A stretch of 36,332 nt of DNA from contig MHHX01000007.1 of NCBI GenBank assembly GCA_001817215.1, positions 24,244 through 60,575 of the forward strand. The letters run 5' to 3'. Positions 1 through 9,446 of the stretch are shown here, piece by piece. How positions within the stretch are numbered: the stretch's first letter is position 1; the number at the start of each line of letters is the position of its first letter. The notes under the pieces are model-generated. The model had not been told where the DNA came from. It did not search any database and was given only the letters and a program-made list of their open reading frames with translations. Source of the DNA: Candidatus Brennerbacteria bacterium RIFOXYC1_FULL_41_11 (GTDB lineage Bacteria; Patescibacteriota; Minisyncoccia; UBA6257; Brennerbacteraceae). Both the position numbers and the translations under genes were made by a program.

Positions 1-165
1 AAAACAGGAAAGGAAGCAAACATGGCGGGTTTCGGATCTTTCAAGTTAGTTCAAAGAAAGGCCCGTTCCGGAGTCAATCCAAAAACCGGGGAGAGAATTC
101 ATATCCCGGCAACTCAGGTGCCGAAGTTCAAACCAGCAAAGGTTTTCAAAGAAACAGTAAAGTAA
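1..165 (+). CDS. HU-family DNA-binding protein, C-terminal part (5' truncated)
   Basis: Frame 1 reads KTGKEANMAGFGSFKLVQRKARSGVNPKTGERIHIPATQVPKFKPAKVFKETVK*, the HU/IHF C-terminal signature (GFGSF..R.AR.G.NP.TGE.I.IPA..VPKFKP). Confidence 0.95.
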   Translation, partial: KTGKEANMAGFGSFKLVQRKARSGVNPKTGERIHIPATQVPKFKPAKVFKETVK

Positions 166-166
166 T

Positions 167-216
167 AAAAAACAAAATCGCCCAGAGTTGAGTCACGAGG
201 CGATTTTGTTTTTTGT
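167..216. terminator. Intrinsic terminator after HU (possibly bidirectional)
   Basis: AAAAAACAAAATCGCC (167-182) and GGCGATTTTGTTTTTT (199-214) are inverted repeats with a 16-nt loop; lies between convergent HU and S1 genes. Confidence 0.85.
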
Positions 217-227
217 ATTTTTGATTT

Positions 228-1247
228 TTATTCTGCCAGGCCAAGGCTGATCTTTTTCTCTTTTTTGTCGATTTCAAGAATTTTGAACTGATAAGTGTTT
301 TCAACCGCGATCTCCTTGTCCTCACAGATGCCGAAGATGTAATCGTCAAGACCTACCAGGGCACCGAGCTGTGTTTGTTTGATGACCCGGCCGGGATAAG
401 CTTTCCCCTTTTTGTATTTTGATTCGATCTCATCCCAAGGATTTTGTTTGTACGGCTTGAGTGACAGAAATATTCTGCCATGGGCAATATTGATGATTTT
501 AGCCTTAGTTTTATCGCCAACTTTTAGGTATTGTGATGGATCGTCGACCAACTTGTGATCAATTTCTGAGATATGGATCAATCCTTCTAGGGTTGGTTCG
601 CCAAATTTAATAAATGCGCCGAATGGTGCTAGTCCGGTGATCTCGCCCTCAATCTCGCCTCCGACATTGTAGCTTGAAAGAAGGTCTTGAAGCTTCTCGC
701 TCTCGGCTTCTTTTTCGGAAAAGATCAGCTTGCCGTCTTGTTGATTGAAATCAAGGATTCTGACCTTTACTTCTTTACCGACAAGTTTTTTGAGTTCATC
801 AAGTATTCTGACCCTGTTTCCGCCCTCAACTCTTGGATAGTGTTCGGTCGCCAGTTGAGATACCGGCAAGAAACCTTCAATTCTTTCGAACTGCATTAAT
901 AATCCGCCTTGGTTGGCGCCGATAATATTTAAACTCAAAATCTCGCGCAGGTCTCTTGCCTGACGAATTTTTTCCCAACCAGCTTCTTTATCCGCTTGGT
1001 TCAGGGACAGTTCCCAAAAATTATTTTCATCGGTTGGACCAATGATTTTAACTGCGATCTCGTCCCCGGGGCTCAGATTTTTGATTTTGTCGGCAGAGAA
1101 AAGATATTCTCGGCCAAGAATAATACCGGTGCCGATATCGCCAAGGTCGATGAAAACCCGACGAGGTTCTTTTTTCAGAACCTGGCCCTGGGTGATTGCG
1201 CCGATATTGGCACGGCTTTTTTTGATGGCTTCAAGGATTTGCTGCAT
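228..1247 (-). CDS. S1 RNA-binding domain protein (ribosomal protein S1-like, several S1 repeats)
   Basis: 339 aa; repeated S1 motifs, e.g. GEIEGEITGLAPFGAFIKFGEPTLEGLIHISEI and GRIFLSLKPYKQNPWDE. Confidence 0.9.
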   Translation of the reverse strand: MQQILEAIKKSRANIGAITQGQVLKKEPRRVFIDLGDIGTGIILGREYLFSADKIKNLSPGDEIAVKIIGPTDENNFWELSLNQADKEAGWEKIRQARDLREILSLNIIGANQGGLLMQFERIEGFLPVSQLATEHYPRVEGGNRVRILDELKKLVGKEVKVRILDFNQQDGKLIFSEKEAESEKLQDLLSSYNVGGEIEGEITGLAPFGAFIKFGEPTLEGLIHISEIDHKLVDDPSQYLKVGDKTKAKIINIAHGRIFLSLKPYKQNPWDEIESKYKKGKAYPGRVIKQTQLGALVGLDDYIFGICEDKEIAVENTYQFKILEIDKKEKKISLGLAE

Positions 1248-1316
1248 AGATTGCGATTTTTATAATATACTTGAAAGATCACTGATTTTCAACCCTTTTG
1301 GAACTTACTTATACTT

Positions 1317-3236
1317 ATGTCTCAAATATTATCCGAACTGAACGATTCTCAGAAATCAGCCGTTTTGAATCTTTCCGGGCCAATGATAATTGTTGCCGGT
1401 CCGGGTTCTGGCAAGACAAAAACCCTAACCCATAGAATTGCCTATCTTTTGGAGTCGGGAATTGAACCGGAAAAAATTCTGGGCCTGACATTCACCAATA
1501 AAGCCGCAGACGAGATGCGACGTCGGGTTTCTGATTTGGTACCAAGTTTTTTTTCTATTAAGAAAAATGAATCAGGGTTATTTCTTGGCACTTTTCACAG
1601 ATTGGCGGTGATGATTCTGCGTCGTGAAGCCGGCCATATTGGTTTTTCTCAAAATTTTTCAATCTACGACGAAGATGAAAGCCTCTCGGTGATGAAGGAA
1701 GCGGTCCTGGGCCTAAATCAGAATAATGATTCACCGAATGATCTTCTAAGAAAGATCTCTTTTTTGAAAAACCGAGGCGACCTGATGTTTGGAGAAACGG
1801 CTGTCGTTCCGGAAAAAATTCTCAATTATTTTGAGAGCTATCAGAAAATTTTGAAACAAAGATCAGCCTTTGATTTTGATGACCTGCTTTTGAAAGTGGT
1901 TGAGCTTTTTAAGAAAAACCCCGCGATTCTCGAGAAGTATCAGTTAAAATGGCAGCACGTTATGGTTGATGAATACCAGGATACAAATAAGCCTCAGTAT
2001 CTTTTGATAAAAATGCTTTCAGAAAAGCATCGTAACCTTTGCGTGATCGGTGATGACTGGCAGTCTATCTATGGCTTTCGGGCTGCGGATTTCAAGAATA
2101 TTTTGCGTTTTGAAAAAGACTGGGTTGATGCAAAGATATTTTTTCTCGAACAAAACTATCGTTCGACTCAGAATATCGTTGCGGCTTCCCAAGCGATGAT
2201 TTCGAAAAACATTTTTCGAACCGAAAAAAATCTTTTTACTAAAAACCCCCAAGGTGATCTGGTTTTTGTGATTAGGTTCGGCGATGGTTTTGAAGAGGCT
2301 CGCTGGATCAGAGAAAATATTTCTGAAGAGCTCAGAAACGGTGCCAAGTTATCTGACTTTGCGATCCTTTTCAGAACCAATCTTCAATCCCGAATTTTTG
2401 AAGAAACTTTTTTGAAATCCGGTATCCAGTATCAATTAGTCGGCGGATTCAAGTTTTATAAAAGAAGAGAGATTCAGGATTTGCAGAGCTACCTTCAACT
2501 AATCTTCAATCCCGATGATTTTCTGGCTTTCAAAAGAGCCTCCGGCGTGCCGCGCCGAGGCATCGGTGAAAAAACCTTGGCCGCCTTGGCTAAAGGGGAA
2601 GATGTTGCTTCAAATAAAGTTAAGGAATTCAAAAGATTAATTCTGACCTCGCGTGAGATTGTTAAAGAACTTAAACCTTCTGAGTTTTTGTTCTGGCTTT
2701 GCAAGGAAATAAAATATCAGACCCATCTTGAGCAAGAGGGCGAAACCGGCAAGGAAAGGTGGGAGAATGTTCTTGAGCTTATCGGTGCGGCCAAAGCCTT
2801 TGATACAGAAGAATCGCCTCGGGGCCTGGAAAGGTTTTTGGAAAACATCAAGCTTTTGCAGGATGCCGACAGTTATGAGAAAAGTTCTAATCGTTTGACA
2901 TTGATGACACTGCACTCTGCCAAGGGGCTTGAATTTCCGGTTGTTTTTATTGTCGGCCTTGAAGAAGGGATTTTGCCCCATGAGAGATCCTTAAAATCCC
3001 AGGAAGAGCTTGAAGAAGAACGTCGGCTGCTTTACGTTGGCATGACTCGTGCCAGGAAGAAGCTGTTTTTGTCTTTCGCTAATACCCGGTTTATTAAGGG
3101 TGAGTTTTGCGATCGGCCGGGGTCAAGGTTTCTGGACGATCTGCCGACTGAGAATATTAGTTTTATTGAACAAGACCTGCCCACCGGTGGGCAGGGGTTT
3201 GGGTTCGGCGAGGATCGAACAATTTATCTTGACTGA
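1317..3236 (+). CDS. uvrD: UvrD/PcrA/Rep-type superfamily 1 DNA helicase
   Basis: 639 aa; LNDSQKSAV, GPGSGKTKTLTHRIAYLL (Walker A), LTFTNKAADEMRRRV, VDEYQDTN, GDDWQSIYGFRAAD, QNYRST, LMTLHSAKGLEFPVVFIVGLEEGILPH, LLYVGMTRARK. Confidence 0.97.
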   Translation: MSQILSELNDSQKSAVLNLSGPMIIVAGPGSGKTKTLTHRIAYLLESGIEPEKILGLTFTNKAADEMRRRVSDLVPSFFSIKKNESGLFLGTFHRLAVMILRREAGHIGFSQNFSIYDEDESLSVMKEAVLGLNQNNDSPNDLLRKISFLKNRGDLMFGETAVVPEKILNYFESYQKILKQRSAFDFDDLLLKVVELFKKNPAILEKYQLKWQHVMVDEYQDTNKPQYLLIKMLSEKHRNLCVIGDDWQSIYGFRAADFKNILRFEKDWVDAKIFFLEQNYRSTQNIVAASQAMISKNIFRTEKNLFTKNPQGDLVFVIRFGDGFEEARWIRENISEELRNGAKLSDFAILFRTNLQSRIFEETFLKSGIQYQLVGGFKFYKRREIQDLQSYLQLIFNPDDFLAFKRASGVPRRGIGEKTLAALAKGEDVASNKVKEFKRLILTSREIVKELKPSEFLFWLCKEIKYQTHLEQEGETGKERWENVLELIGAAKAFDTEESPRGLERFLENIKLLQDADSYEKSSNRLTLMTLHSAKGLEFPVVFIVGLEEGILPHERSLKSQEELEEERRLLYVGMTRARKKLFLSFANTRFIKGEFCDRPGSRFLDDLPTENISFIEQDLPTGGQGFGFGEDRTIYLD

Positions 3237-3265
3237 GCGCCGATTGATTTGCGTTTTTAATATTG

Positions 3266-3326
3266 CTGGGGAATTCATTTTTTTTCCGGAGTTTGAATCT
3301 TATCCGGAAAAAAATTAATTCTCCAG
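3266..3326. repeat. 61-nt imperfect palindrome between helicase gene and rsmA
   Basis: CTGGgGAATTcaTTTTTTTTCCGGA - gtttgaatctta - TCCGGAAAAAAAttAATTCtCCAG; arms pair over nearly the whole length. Confidence 0.8.
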
Positions 3327-3380
3327 GGAGAAAGAAGTTTGTTTTATAATATAGGATTTATAAAGATATACATTATATAT

Positions 3381-4184
3381 ATGGGGTTTGCCGCAAAGAA
3401 AAAATTCGGACAGCATTTTTTGAAAAATATTTCTGTCGTCAAAAAAATCGTCAAAGCCTTGGAACTGGAACCCGACGAGGTTGTGTTTGAGATCGGGCCG
3501 GGCAAGGGGGTTTTGACGGCTGAACTTTTAAAGACTAAAGCCAGAGTCGTTGCCGTTGAAAAAGACAGGGATTTGATTCCGATTTTGCAAGAAAGGTTCG
3601 GCGATAATAAAAATTTTGAATTGATTAATTCCGACATTTTAGATTTTGATCCGCGACCGCTAATCATCAGCTACCAATCGTTAAGTTTCAAGGTTTGCGG
3701 TAACTTGCCGTTTTATATTTCCGGCATGATTTTGGAATTGATCCTTGAACGGTGGTGCGAGAAGCCAAGACTTGCTGTTTTTATGCTGCAAAAAGAGGTT
3801 TGTCAGAAGCTTTTGGCAAAATCTGGGAAAATGACGATTTTGGGAGTGATTAATCAACTGCTTGCTGATTTCAAGCTTTTGTTTTACGTTCCAAAAGAAA
3901 GTTTTTCCCCAAAACCAAAGGTTGATGCCGGGGTCTTGAAGATTGTGCCTAAAAAAACCGATATTTTTTACAAAAATTTAGGCTTGAAAGAATTTATCAA
4001 AGCTGGCTTTTCCCACCCAAGGAAGTTTTTATTGAACAATCTTTCGCAAAAAACAAGCTTTGACAAGGAAAAAATCAACCGAGCATTTTTAAAACTCAAA
4101 ATTTCAGAAAAACTTAGGCCCGAAGATCTTGAAAAGGAAATCTGGTCAAAACTTCACGGTTTTTTAGTTGAAAAACACTTGTAA
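3381..4184 (+). CDS. rsmA: 16S rRNA (adenine1518-N6/adenine1519-N6)-dimethyltransferase
   Basis: MGFAAKKKFGQHFLKN, EIGPGKGVLTAELL, NLPFYIS; KsgA/RsmA family. ORF track opens at 3339 on a TTG; ATG at 3381 fits family N-termini better. Confidence 0.95.
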   Translation: MGFAAKKKFGQHFLKNISVVKKIVKALELEPDEVVFEIGPGKGVLTAELLKTKARVVAVEKDRDLIPILQERFGDNKNFELINSDILDFDPRPLIISYQSLSFKVCGNLPFYISGMILELILERWCEKPRLAVFMLQKEVCQKLLAKSGKMTILGVINQLLADFKLLFYVPKESFSPKPKVDAGVLKIVPKKTDIFYKNLGLKEFIKAGFSHPRKFLLNNLSQKTSFDKEKINRAFLKLKISEKLRPEDLEKEIWSKLHGFLVEKHL

Positions 4185-4226
4185 AACTTATTATTTGAGG
4201 GGTATACTATAAATGTTAATCTCTCG

Positions 4227-5036
4227 ATGAAAAATACTCTTTTTTTGATACTAAAATCAGTCGGGGTCCTTTCGGCGTTGTCAATCTCGGCGTTTTTCTT
4301 TTCTTTTTCTTCTATTTGGGACTTGGATTTTTCTTCTCTTGGTTTGAAAAAGGACGAGATTGAAGATCCAAGAAAAATTTTCGGTCAAGGTAAAATCGAG
4401 CTGTCTGCGGAAAAGATCTTCGGCAATAATATCACCGAGCGCCTCGCCGTTGTTGGAACAAATTATTTAATGGCAAAGTTTCCCGGTGGTCCAAAAACAT
4501 TTTCCAGTTCTTCAATCGACTATATTGATCGAGTAAAAATAAATCTTCTTGGTCAGGGTGAAGTTGAAAAAATCATTGATAATGAGTTAAGAATCTATTC
4601 GAAAGAGGAACTAAGCATTATCCCGGACACCACGAGTAATATCACCCGGTACTTGAACGGCGTTTTTGTTATTTCCGGTCGTTATCTTAAATCGTTTCGG
4701 GGGCTTGACGTGGAAATGTTGGTTTATCAGGCTGATGTTAATGATGACCATGAATCAAGGAAAAAGGTCATGGAGTTTATTGATAACTCTAAACTTGCCC
4801 TGGATGAGTTTGTTTTATTGTCGGTGCCGGAATCCTGGGTTGTTTATCATCTTGGCGTCATGAATTTATTGTCCGAGTCGCGGTACACAGCTTTGGCCTA
4901 TCTGCTTTTTAAAGACGACCCAGTCAGGGGCAGACTGGCTTTTGATAGTTACGAAGATCTATCTTACCGTATCCTTGCTTTTAACCAGGATTTTTCCAAA
5001 AAATACCAAGAGTTTGTAAAAACCATCAAGTTTTAG
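4227..5036 (+). CDS. Hypothetical protein with N-terminal hydrophobic segment; first gene of the secretion-like locus
   Basis: 269 aa ORF, MKNTLFLILKSVGVLSALSISAFFFSFSS N-terminus; preceded by TATACT-like -10. Confidence 0.75.
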   Translation: MKNTLFLILKSVGVLSALSISAFFFSFSSIWDLDFSSLGLKKDEIEDPRKIFGQGKIELSAEKIFGNNITERLAVVGTNYLMAKFPGGPKTFSSSSIDYIDRVKINLLGQGEVEKIIDNELRIYSKEELSIIPDTTSNITRYLNGVFVISGRYLKSFRGLDVEMLVYQADVNDDHESRKKVMEFIDNSKLALDEFVLLSVPESWVVYHLGVMNLLSESRYTALAYLLFKDDPVRGRLAFDSYEDLSYRILAFNQDFSKKYQEFVKTIKF

Positions 5037-5044
5037 TTTTAAAA

Positions 5045-5149
5045 ATGAAAAATATTTTTAATCAAAAAATATTGAAAACAGGTTTCTGGACGGTTCTGGC
5101 AGTGGTTTACGTCCTGATTTTTATTAAATTGCTTGTGATTGGAAAATGA
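5045..5149 (+). CDS. Small single-TM protein, 34 aa
   Basis: ATG at 5045 reads MKNIFNQKILKTGFWTVLAVVYVLIFIKLLVIGK*, stop overlaps the next ATG (ATGA at 5146-5149), suggesting translational coupling. Missing from the ORF track because it is short. Confidence 0.6.
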   Translation: MKNIFNQKILKTGFWTVLAVVYVLIFIKLLVIGK

Positions 5150-7254
5150 AAATCCGTTTAGCACATTTTCGAGATCAATCACTCTCTTTTCAGATGGTCT
5201 TCGCCCTGGCGGTTATTTTTTCAGCAATACTCCCGGTTCTTGTTTTCGCCGAATTGATATTGCCGCCTCCACCGGGATGGACAGCCTGTGATAAAGATCC
5301 TGGTTCTGCTGAGTGCCTGGAATTTTGCACCACTGCTTTAGGACAGGCGCACCCTAAATGTCCTGATCATCCGATAAACGACGCAGAATGTTGGGTTGGT
5401 CTAAAGGACAATAATGGTGATACTCTGTGTCCTTCGATTCCAATTCCCATGCCAGTGATTGGCTGGTATCCGGGAAAGCTTCCGGTTCGGGTTGCTTCTG
5501 ATCCAGAGGCATATGCGGGTGAAGGCGTTTGGGTTTGGAATACTGGCGGAGTAGAAGGCAAAGACAAGGAAGGCGGTGTCTATGTTTTCAACAAAGAAGC
5601 CGAACCGTTGTGGACAAGGTGCTGGCATCCGGAAAAACAGTGCACATATTTTATTGAGTTGTCTGAAAATGAAAAAGTTAGGGTCGGCGATATATTGTCA
5701 AACTCTGATCTTTACATGCAGAATATGCTGAATATTTTTACCGAAGAATGTCCGACTTACGCGAAGATTGCCGGTGTGAAAATAATCTCCGATGTTAAAG
5801 ATCCATCAAAGCCGCCAGAAGTCGAGATTGCGGAAAACATTGACGAGTCGTCATGTAAAAATATCATCGATTCGTGGGATACGGTTTTGGTTGATAAGAC
5901 AAAAGCCGTCAAGATGTCTTTGTCAGAAGCCCTGGAAGATGTGCCTTTTGATTTTTTTGACGCGTTTATGAAAAGAGATTTGATTGATCAGGTGAATAAC
6001 GATGCCTACTATGAAGAAGATCCCGAAGCTGTCAGGCCACAGTCATATCTCTACAGTGCCATTGGCGGAACTTTTGTTGAACCGAACACAAGTTTTCTCG
6101 GATTTTTGCGAAGAGCGACTCGGCCAATGTCAAAAGCACAGCTGGCCCTGTTAATTGATTCTTACGCCAAGAACGAACAAAGAAAAGCCGAAAGCGCGTT
6201 GCTTGAAGAGGTGCGTCAAGGCAAAGGTCTGTTTTCCAAGTATGAGATTTCTTCAGTTTCTACGGTTGATACGGCCACTGGAAAAGAAGATCATCCGGCC
6301 AGGTTCACCGCCTCTCTTCCTTCCGGAGTTGGTTTTGGTGACATGATGGCGGTCAGACAGTCTGCGCTGGATGTTTTCGTTAATACTCAATATTATCATG
6401 ATGAGATTCAGCCTCAGTTGTTTCCTCAGCTCGATCCCGGTGATAATCGTTGGAAAGGCGGTCCGCCCCAGCTTAATTCTTTGATGAACACAACCATGTC
6501 GGGTGGGTCTGGCATATATTCCGGCGGTGGCGGTGCGGGCGTGCCATTACCTTCACCGAAGCCCAATGATGCGACTTGCGAAATCAGTCTTTCTGATGCC
6601 AGTATTTTAATGGGTTTGAACGAGAGGAGGAGCTATCTTTTCAGTATTGATGTCGAAAGAAATAATGGCGGCGGTTCAAAAAACGACATTGATAAAATCG
6701 AGATTTTTTTCTTTGATACAACCTTGGCTTCGGCTTCGCCGTCGGTACTGCACGCGAATAATGCTAGTGGCACCCGTGACTTCATCCTTGACGTCCTTTC
6801 CAAAAAATCCGGCGCGACTGATGTGAATATTGTCGCCACCTTAAAGGATGGAGTCGGTGGCAGGGAGTGTTCGGCTGGCTTTGATCTGGAAGTGCTTAAT
6901 TTTGAGAGAAAGAAATGCAGTTCGCCGAAGTGCAAACTTCCGCTCACGATTCCGGATCCCGACCTGACACTTTATACTTGCGTCGGTATTCCTGATGACG
7001 GGCAGAATAACGATTGCACTTCAATGAACTCAAACTGCAAACAGGAGTGGTGTGTCGATATTGGTGATACCAACGGTGACGGCTTTGATGCTCTTTGTTA
7101 TGATTCTTGCGATGCCAGTCGTCAATCAAGCTGCCGCGCCGCTGGCTATATTTGTCAGGCATCCGGATCTTTGACAAAACCGCACAAGCAGTTTGGTTCG
7201 ATCGAGGTCATGAAACAAACCTTGAATCCGTTTTTAAAACTCTTTAGTCTCTAA
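5146..7254 (+). CDS. Large exported Cys-rich protein (candidate surface/T4SS-associated)
   Basis: 702 aa; N-terminal hydrophobic signal (MVFALAVIFSAILPVLVFAE), many paired Cys, Gly-rich linker GGSGIYSGGGGAG, Cys/Asp-rich C-terminus. Confidence 0.8.
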   Translation: MKIRLAHFRDQSLSFQMVFALAVIFSAILPVLVFAELILPPPPGWTACDKDPGSAECLEFCTTALGQAHPKCPDHPINDAECWVGLKDNNGDTLCPSIPIPMPVIGWYPGKLPVRVASDPEAYAGEGVWVWNTGGVEGKDKEGGVYVFNKEAEPLWTRCWHPEKQCTYFIELSENEKVRVGDILSNSDLYMQNMLNIFTEECPTYAKIAGVKIISDVKDPSKPPEVEIAENIDESSCKNIIDSWDTVLVDKTKAVKMSLSEALEDVPFDFFDAFMKRDLIDQVNNDAYYEEDPEAVRPQSYLYSAIGGTFVEPNTSFLGFLRRATRPMSKAQLALLIDSYAKNEQRKAESALLEEVRQGKGLFSKYEISSVSTVDTATGKEDHPARFTASLPSGVGFGDMMAVRQSALDVFVNTQYYHDEIQPQLFPQLDPGDNRWKGGPPQLNSLMNTTMSGGSGIYSGGGGAGVPLPSPKPNDATCEISLSDASILMGLNERRSYLFSIDVERNNGGGSKNDIDKIEIFFFDTTLASASPSVLHANNASGTRDFILDVLSKKSGATDVNIVATLKDGVGGRECSAGFDLEVLNFERKKCSSPKCKLPLTIPDPDLTLYTCVGIPDDGQNNDCTSMNSNCKQEWCVDIGDTNGDGFDALCYDSCDASRQSSCRAAGYICQASGSLTKPHKQFGSIEVMKQTLNPFLKLFSL

Positions 7255-9434
7255 TGAAAAAAATCTTAAAAACACTTCTTTTATTTTTTACCTTGTTTTC
7301 AATGGTTTTTTCTTGGCAGGTAAGCCCCGTTTTCAGTAGAGGTGGCGTGGACAGTGAAGAGGATAAAATGCCGTGGCTGCAGGCTTTTGAAACGTGTCCT
7401 ATTGGTACGCCCACGAGTCTTTGTTTAGCAATCAAAGCCGCGGCATCGGGTTGGATATCGTATGAGAAAATAGGCGTAGCAATCGATAACGTAGAAAAAG
7501 CTATCGAGGATGTAGGAAATTTGATGAGCCTGTCGGTTTCGGACATTATCAGGGACATTATTGCTTGGATAGCTAGTCTTGTCGGCAATATAGTGAGCAA
7601 GATGATTTATTTGGCGGTGTTTTTGATGAGTCCTGATACTTTTCAATATGCGACTTTTCCTGCGGTTCAAGCCGGATTTTATGTTTCTCTGCAAATAGCT
7701 AATGCCATGTTGGCTATTGGCATGGTGATCCTGGCGAATAAATTCATTCTTGGCATGGAAAGTTACGGCAATCTAAAGAGCCTGACAAGATATTTAGTGA
7801 CTGCAATCCTGATTAATTTCAGCTTAGCTTTTGCTTCTTACGGTGTCGGCATTTCCAATTTCATGACAATTGCTTTTCTCGATGGGGCGGCTAATTTCGG
7901 CGAAAACTCGTCCGGATCTTTTAATGGGACAGCATCTTTAAGTTATGAAGAAAGACAAAATTCAATTATGGATAAATTTTCCGACACTTTCAGTCAGTTG
8001 GCCGCTGACAAGGGCGATTCTAAGGCGGATGTGGCGGCGAATATAGCCACCCTATTCACGTTCATCATTTTTTCTTTGTTTTTTATTGTACTTTTAGCGG
8101 CCATTGCAGTTTCTTTGGTTATGCGAGTGATCGGGCTTTGGGCCTTGATGATGGTTGTGCCCCTGGCAATTGCCGCAGACACTGTTTTCAGTGACATGGA
8201 TTTGCCCGGTGTTCCGATTGGCTCTGGAAATTTTAAAAAATGGAAGGATTCTTTTATAAAATATTTGAGTTTTGCGCCGATCATGGCCGGAGTGATTTTT
8301 TTCGTGTTTCTTGTTATGGGCCAGTTTGAAAAGGGTGCCTTCGCTATCAGCGAATATGATCCTAATACGAGTATGTTGATGGCAAGTTTTGGCGAAACTC
8401 TCGGACTTATTGTTGCTTTAGTTTTGCTTTATAAAGGCTACGAATTTGCCAATTCGAGTTCAAGCGCGGTGCCGAAGTTTATGGACAGTGCGGTCAAAGG
8501 AGTTATTAACTATCCTGCAAAGGCTGGACAGTCGGTGAAGAGGAGCGCGACAAAGTTTGGTTATGGCTTTGCGGATTCTGATATCGGCAGGGGTCTTCAG
8601 AGAGCGCTTATTAACGTTCCAGTCCTGTCTCGTTATAGTCAGTATCTTGGCAAAAAAGGAGTAGAGGGTGAGCGGTTAAGGAAAGAAGACGTTGATAATA
8701 TAAAGGGTCAGTATGAACATATGTATTCAATGGCGAAGAATGATAAAGAAAGACAACGAGTTATTGATAAAGCTATGTACGCCGGTTCTGGGCCGCTCTT
8801 TGGCCCATTGAAAGGGAGTTTTGATCCGGCTAAACACGGTGGTGCCTTGGAATTTCTGGGGAACAATGATGACGGCAAGGAAGCTTTGGCAAAACAAATT
8901 GCAGAAAGGTCAAAAAACACCAAGGATGTTGATTCAAGGATTGAGCGTATGCAAAACTTCGGCGCCAAGAATGGTATCAAGATTAAAATTGATGCCAATG
9001 ATGTTTATCGAGCCAACCCTGTTTTGGCTGGTGACAAAATAGGCGGTTTCGCTAGAAATATGACGCCCGAGGATCTCGCAAAACTAAACGCCGAGGTTCT
9101 GAAGCAAGTAATACCGCATGTTTCCAGTGCCTCAACTCTTAAGAATGTGGTTGACAAGGTTTCTGGTGATTCAATAAAGTCCGCCGCCATTTTTGATAAT
9201 CTTTACTCAAGAATTAATGAAAGTAACGAGTTATCCAAAACTTGGGCTAAGGACGGGACAATAACTTACTGGTTGGAACGCCAGTCGAAAGAAAATTCAC
9301 AGGCAGGGGAGATTTTGGATAAGTTGCGTACAGTTTCTGCCGAGAGTCCGAAAGAGAAGAAACCCCGTGGTACGATCTTGAACAAAAAAGAATCCGAGGA
9401 GTCTCTAAGCAGATTAGAGAATTTTGGAAAGTAA
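7254..9434 (+). CDS. TrbL/VirB6-like polytopic membrane protein with long hydrophilic C-terminus
   Basis: 726 aa; signal/TM N-terminus, multiple TM helices around residues 100-380, charged tail; TAATG overlap with upstream gene. Confidence 0.8.
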   Translation: MKKILKTLLLFFTLFSMVFSWQVSPVFSRGGVDSEEDKMPWLQAFETCPIGTPTSLCLAIKAAASGWISYEKIGVAIDNVEKAIEDVGNLMSLSVSDIIRDIIAWIASLVGNIVSKMIYLAVFLMSPDTFQYATFPAVQAGFYVSLQIANAMLAIGMVILANKFILGMESYGNLKSLTRYLVTAILINFSLAFASYGVGISNFMTIAFLDGAANFGENSSGSFNGTASLSYEERQNSIMDKFSDTFSQLAADKGDSKADVAANIATLFTFIIFSLFFIVLLAAIAVSLVMRVIGLWALMMVVPLAIAADTVFSDMDLPGVPIGSGNFKKWKDSFIKYLSFAPIMAGVIFFVFLVMGQFEKGAFAISEYDPNTSMLMASFGETLGLIVALVLLYKGYEFANSSSSAVPKFMDSAVKGVINYPAKAGQSVKRSATKFGYGFADSDIGRGLQRALINVPVLSRYSQYLGKKGVEGERLRKEDVDNIKGQYEHMYSMAKNDKERQRVIDKAMYAGSGPLFGPLKGSFDPAKHGGALEFLGNNDDGKEALAKQIAERSKNTKDVDSRIERMQNFGAKNGIKIKIDANDVYRANPVLAGDKIGGFARNMTPEDLAKLNAEVLKQVIPHVSSASTLKNVVDKVSGDSIKSAAIFDNLYSRINESNELSKTWAKDGTITYWLERQSKENSQAGEILDKLRTVSAESPKEKKPRGTILNKKESEESLSRLENFGK

Positions 9435-9446
9435 TTTTTGCAATAA

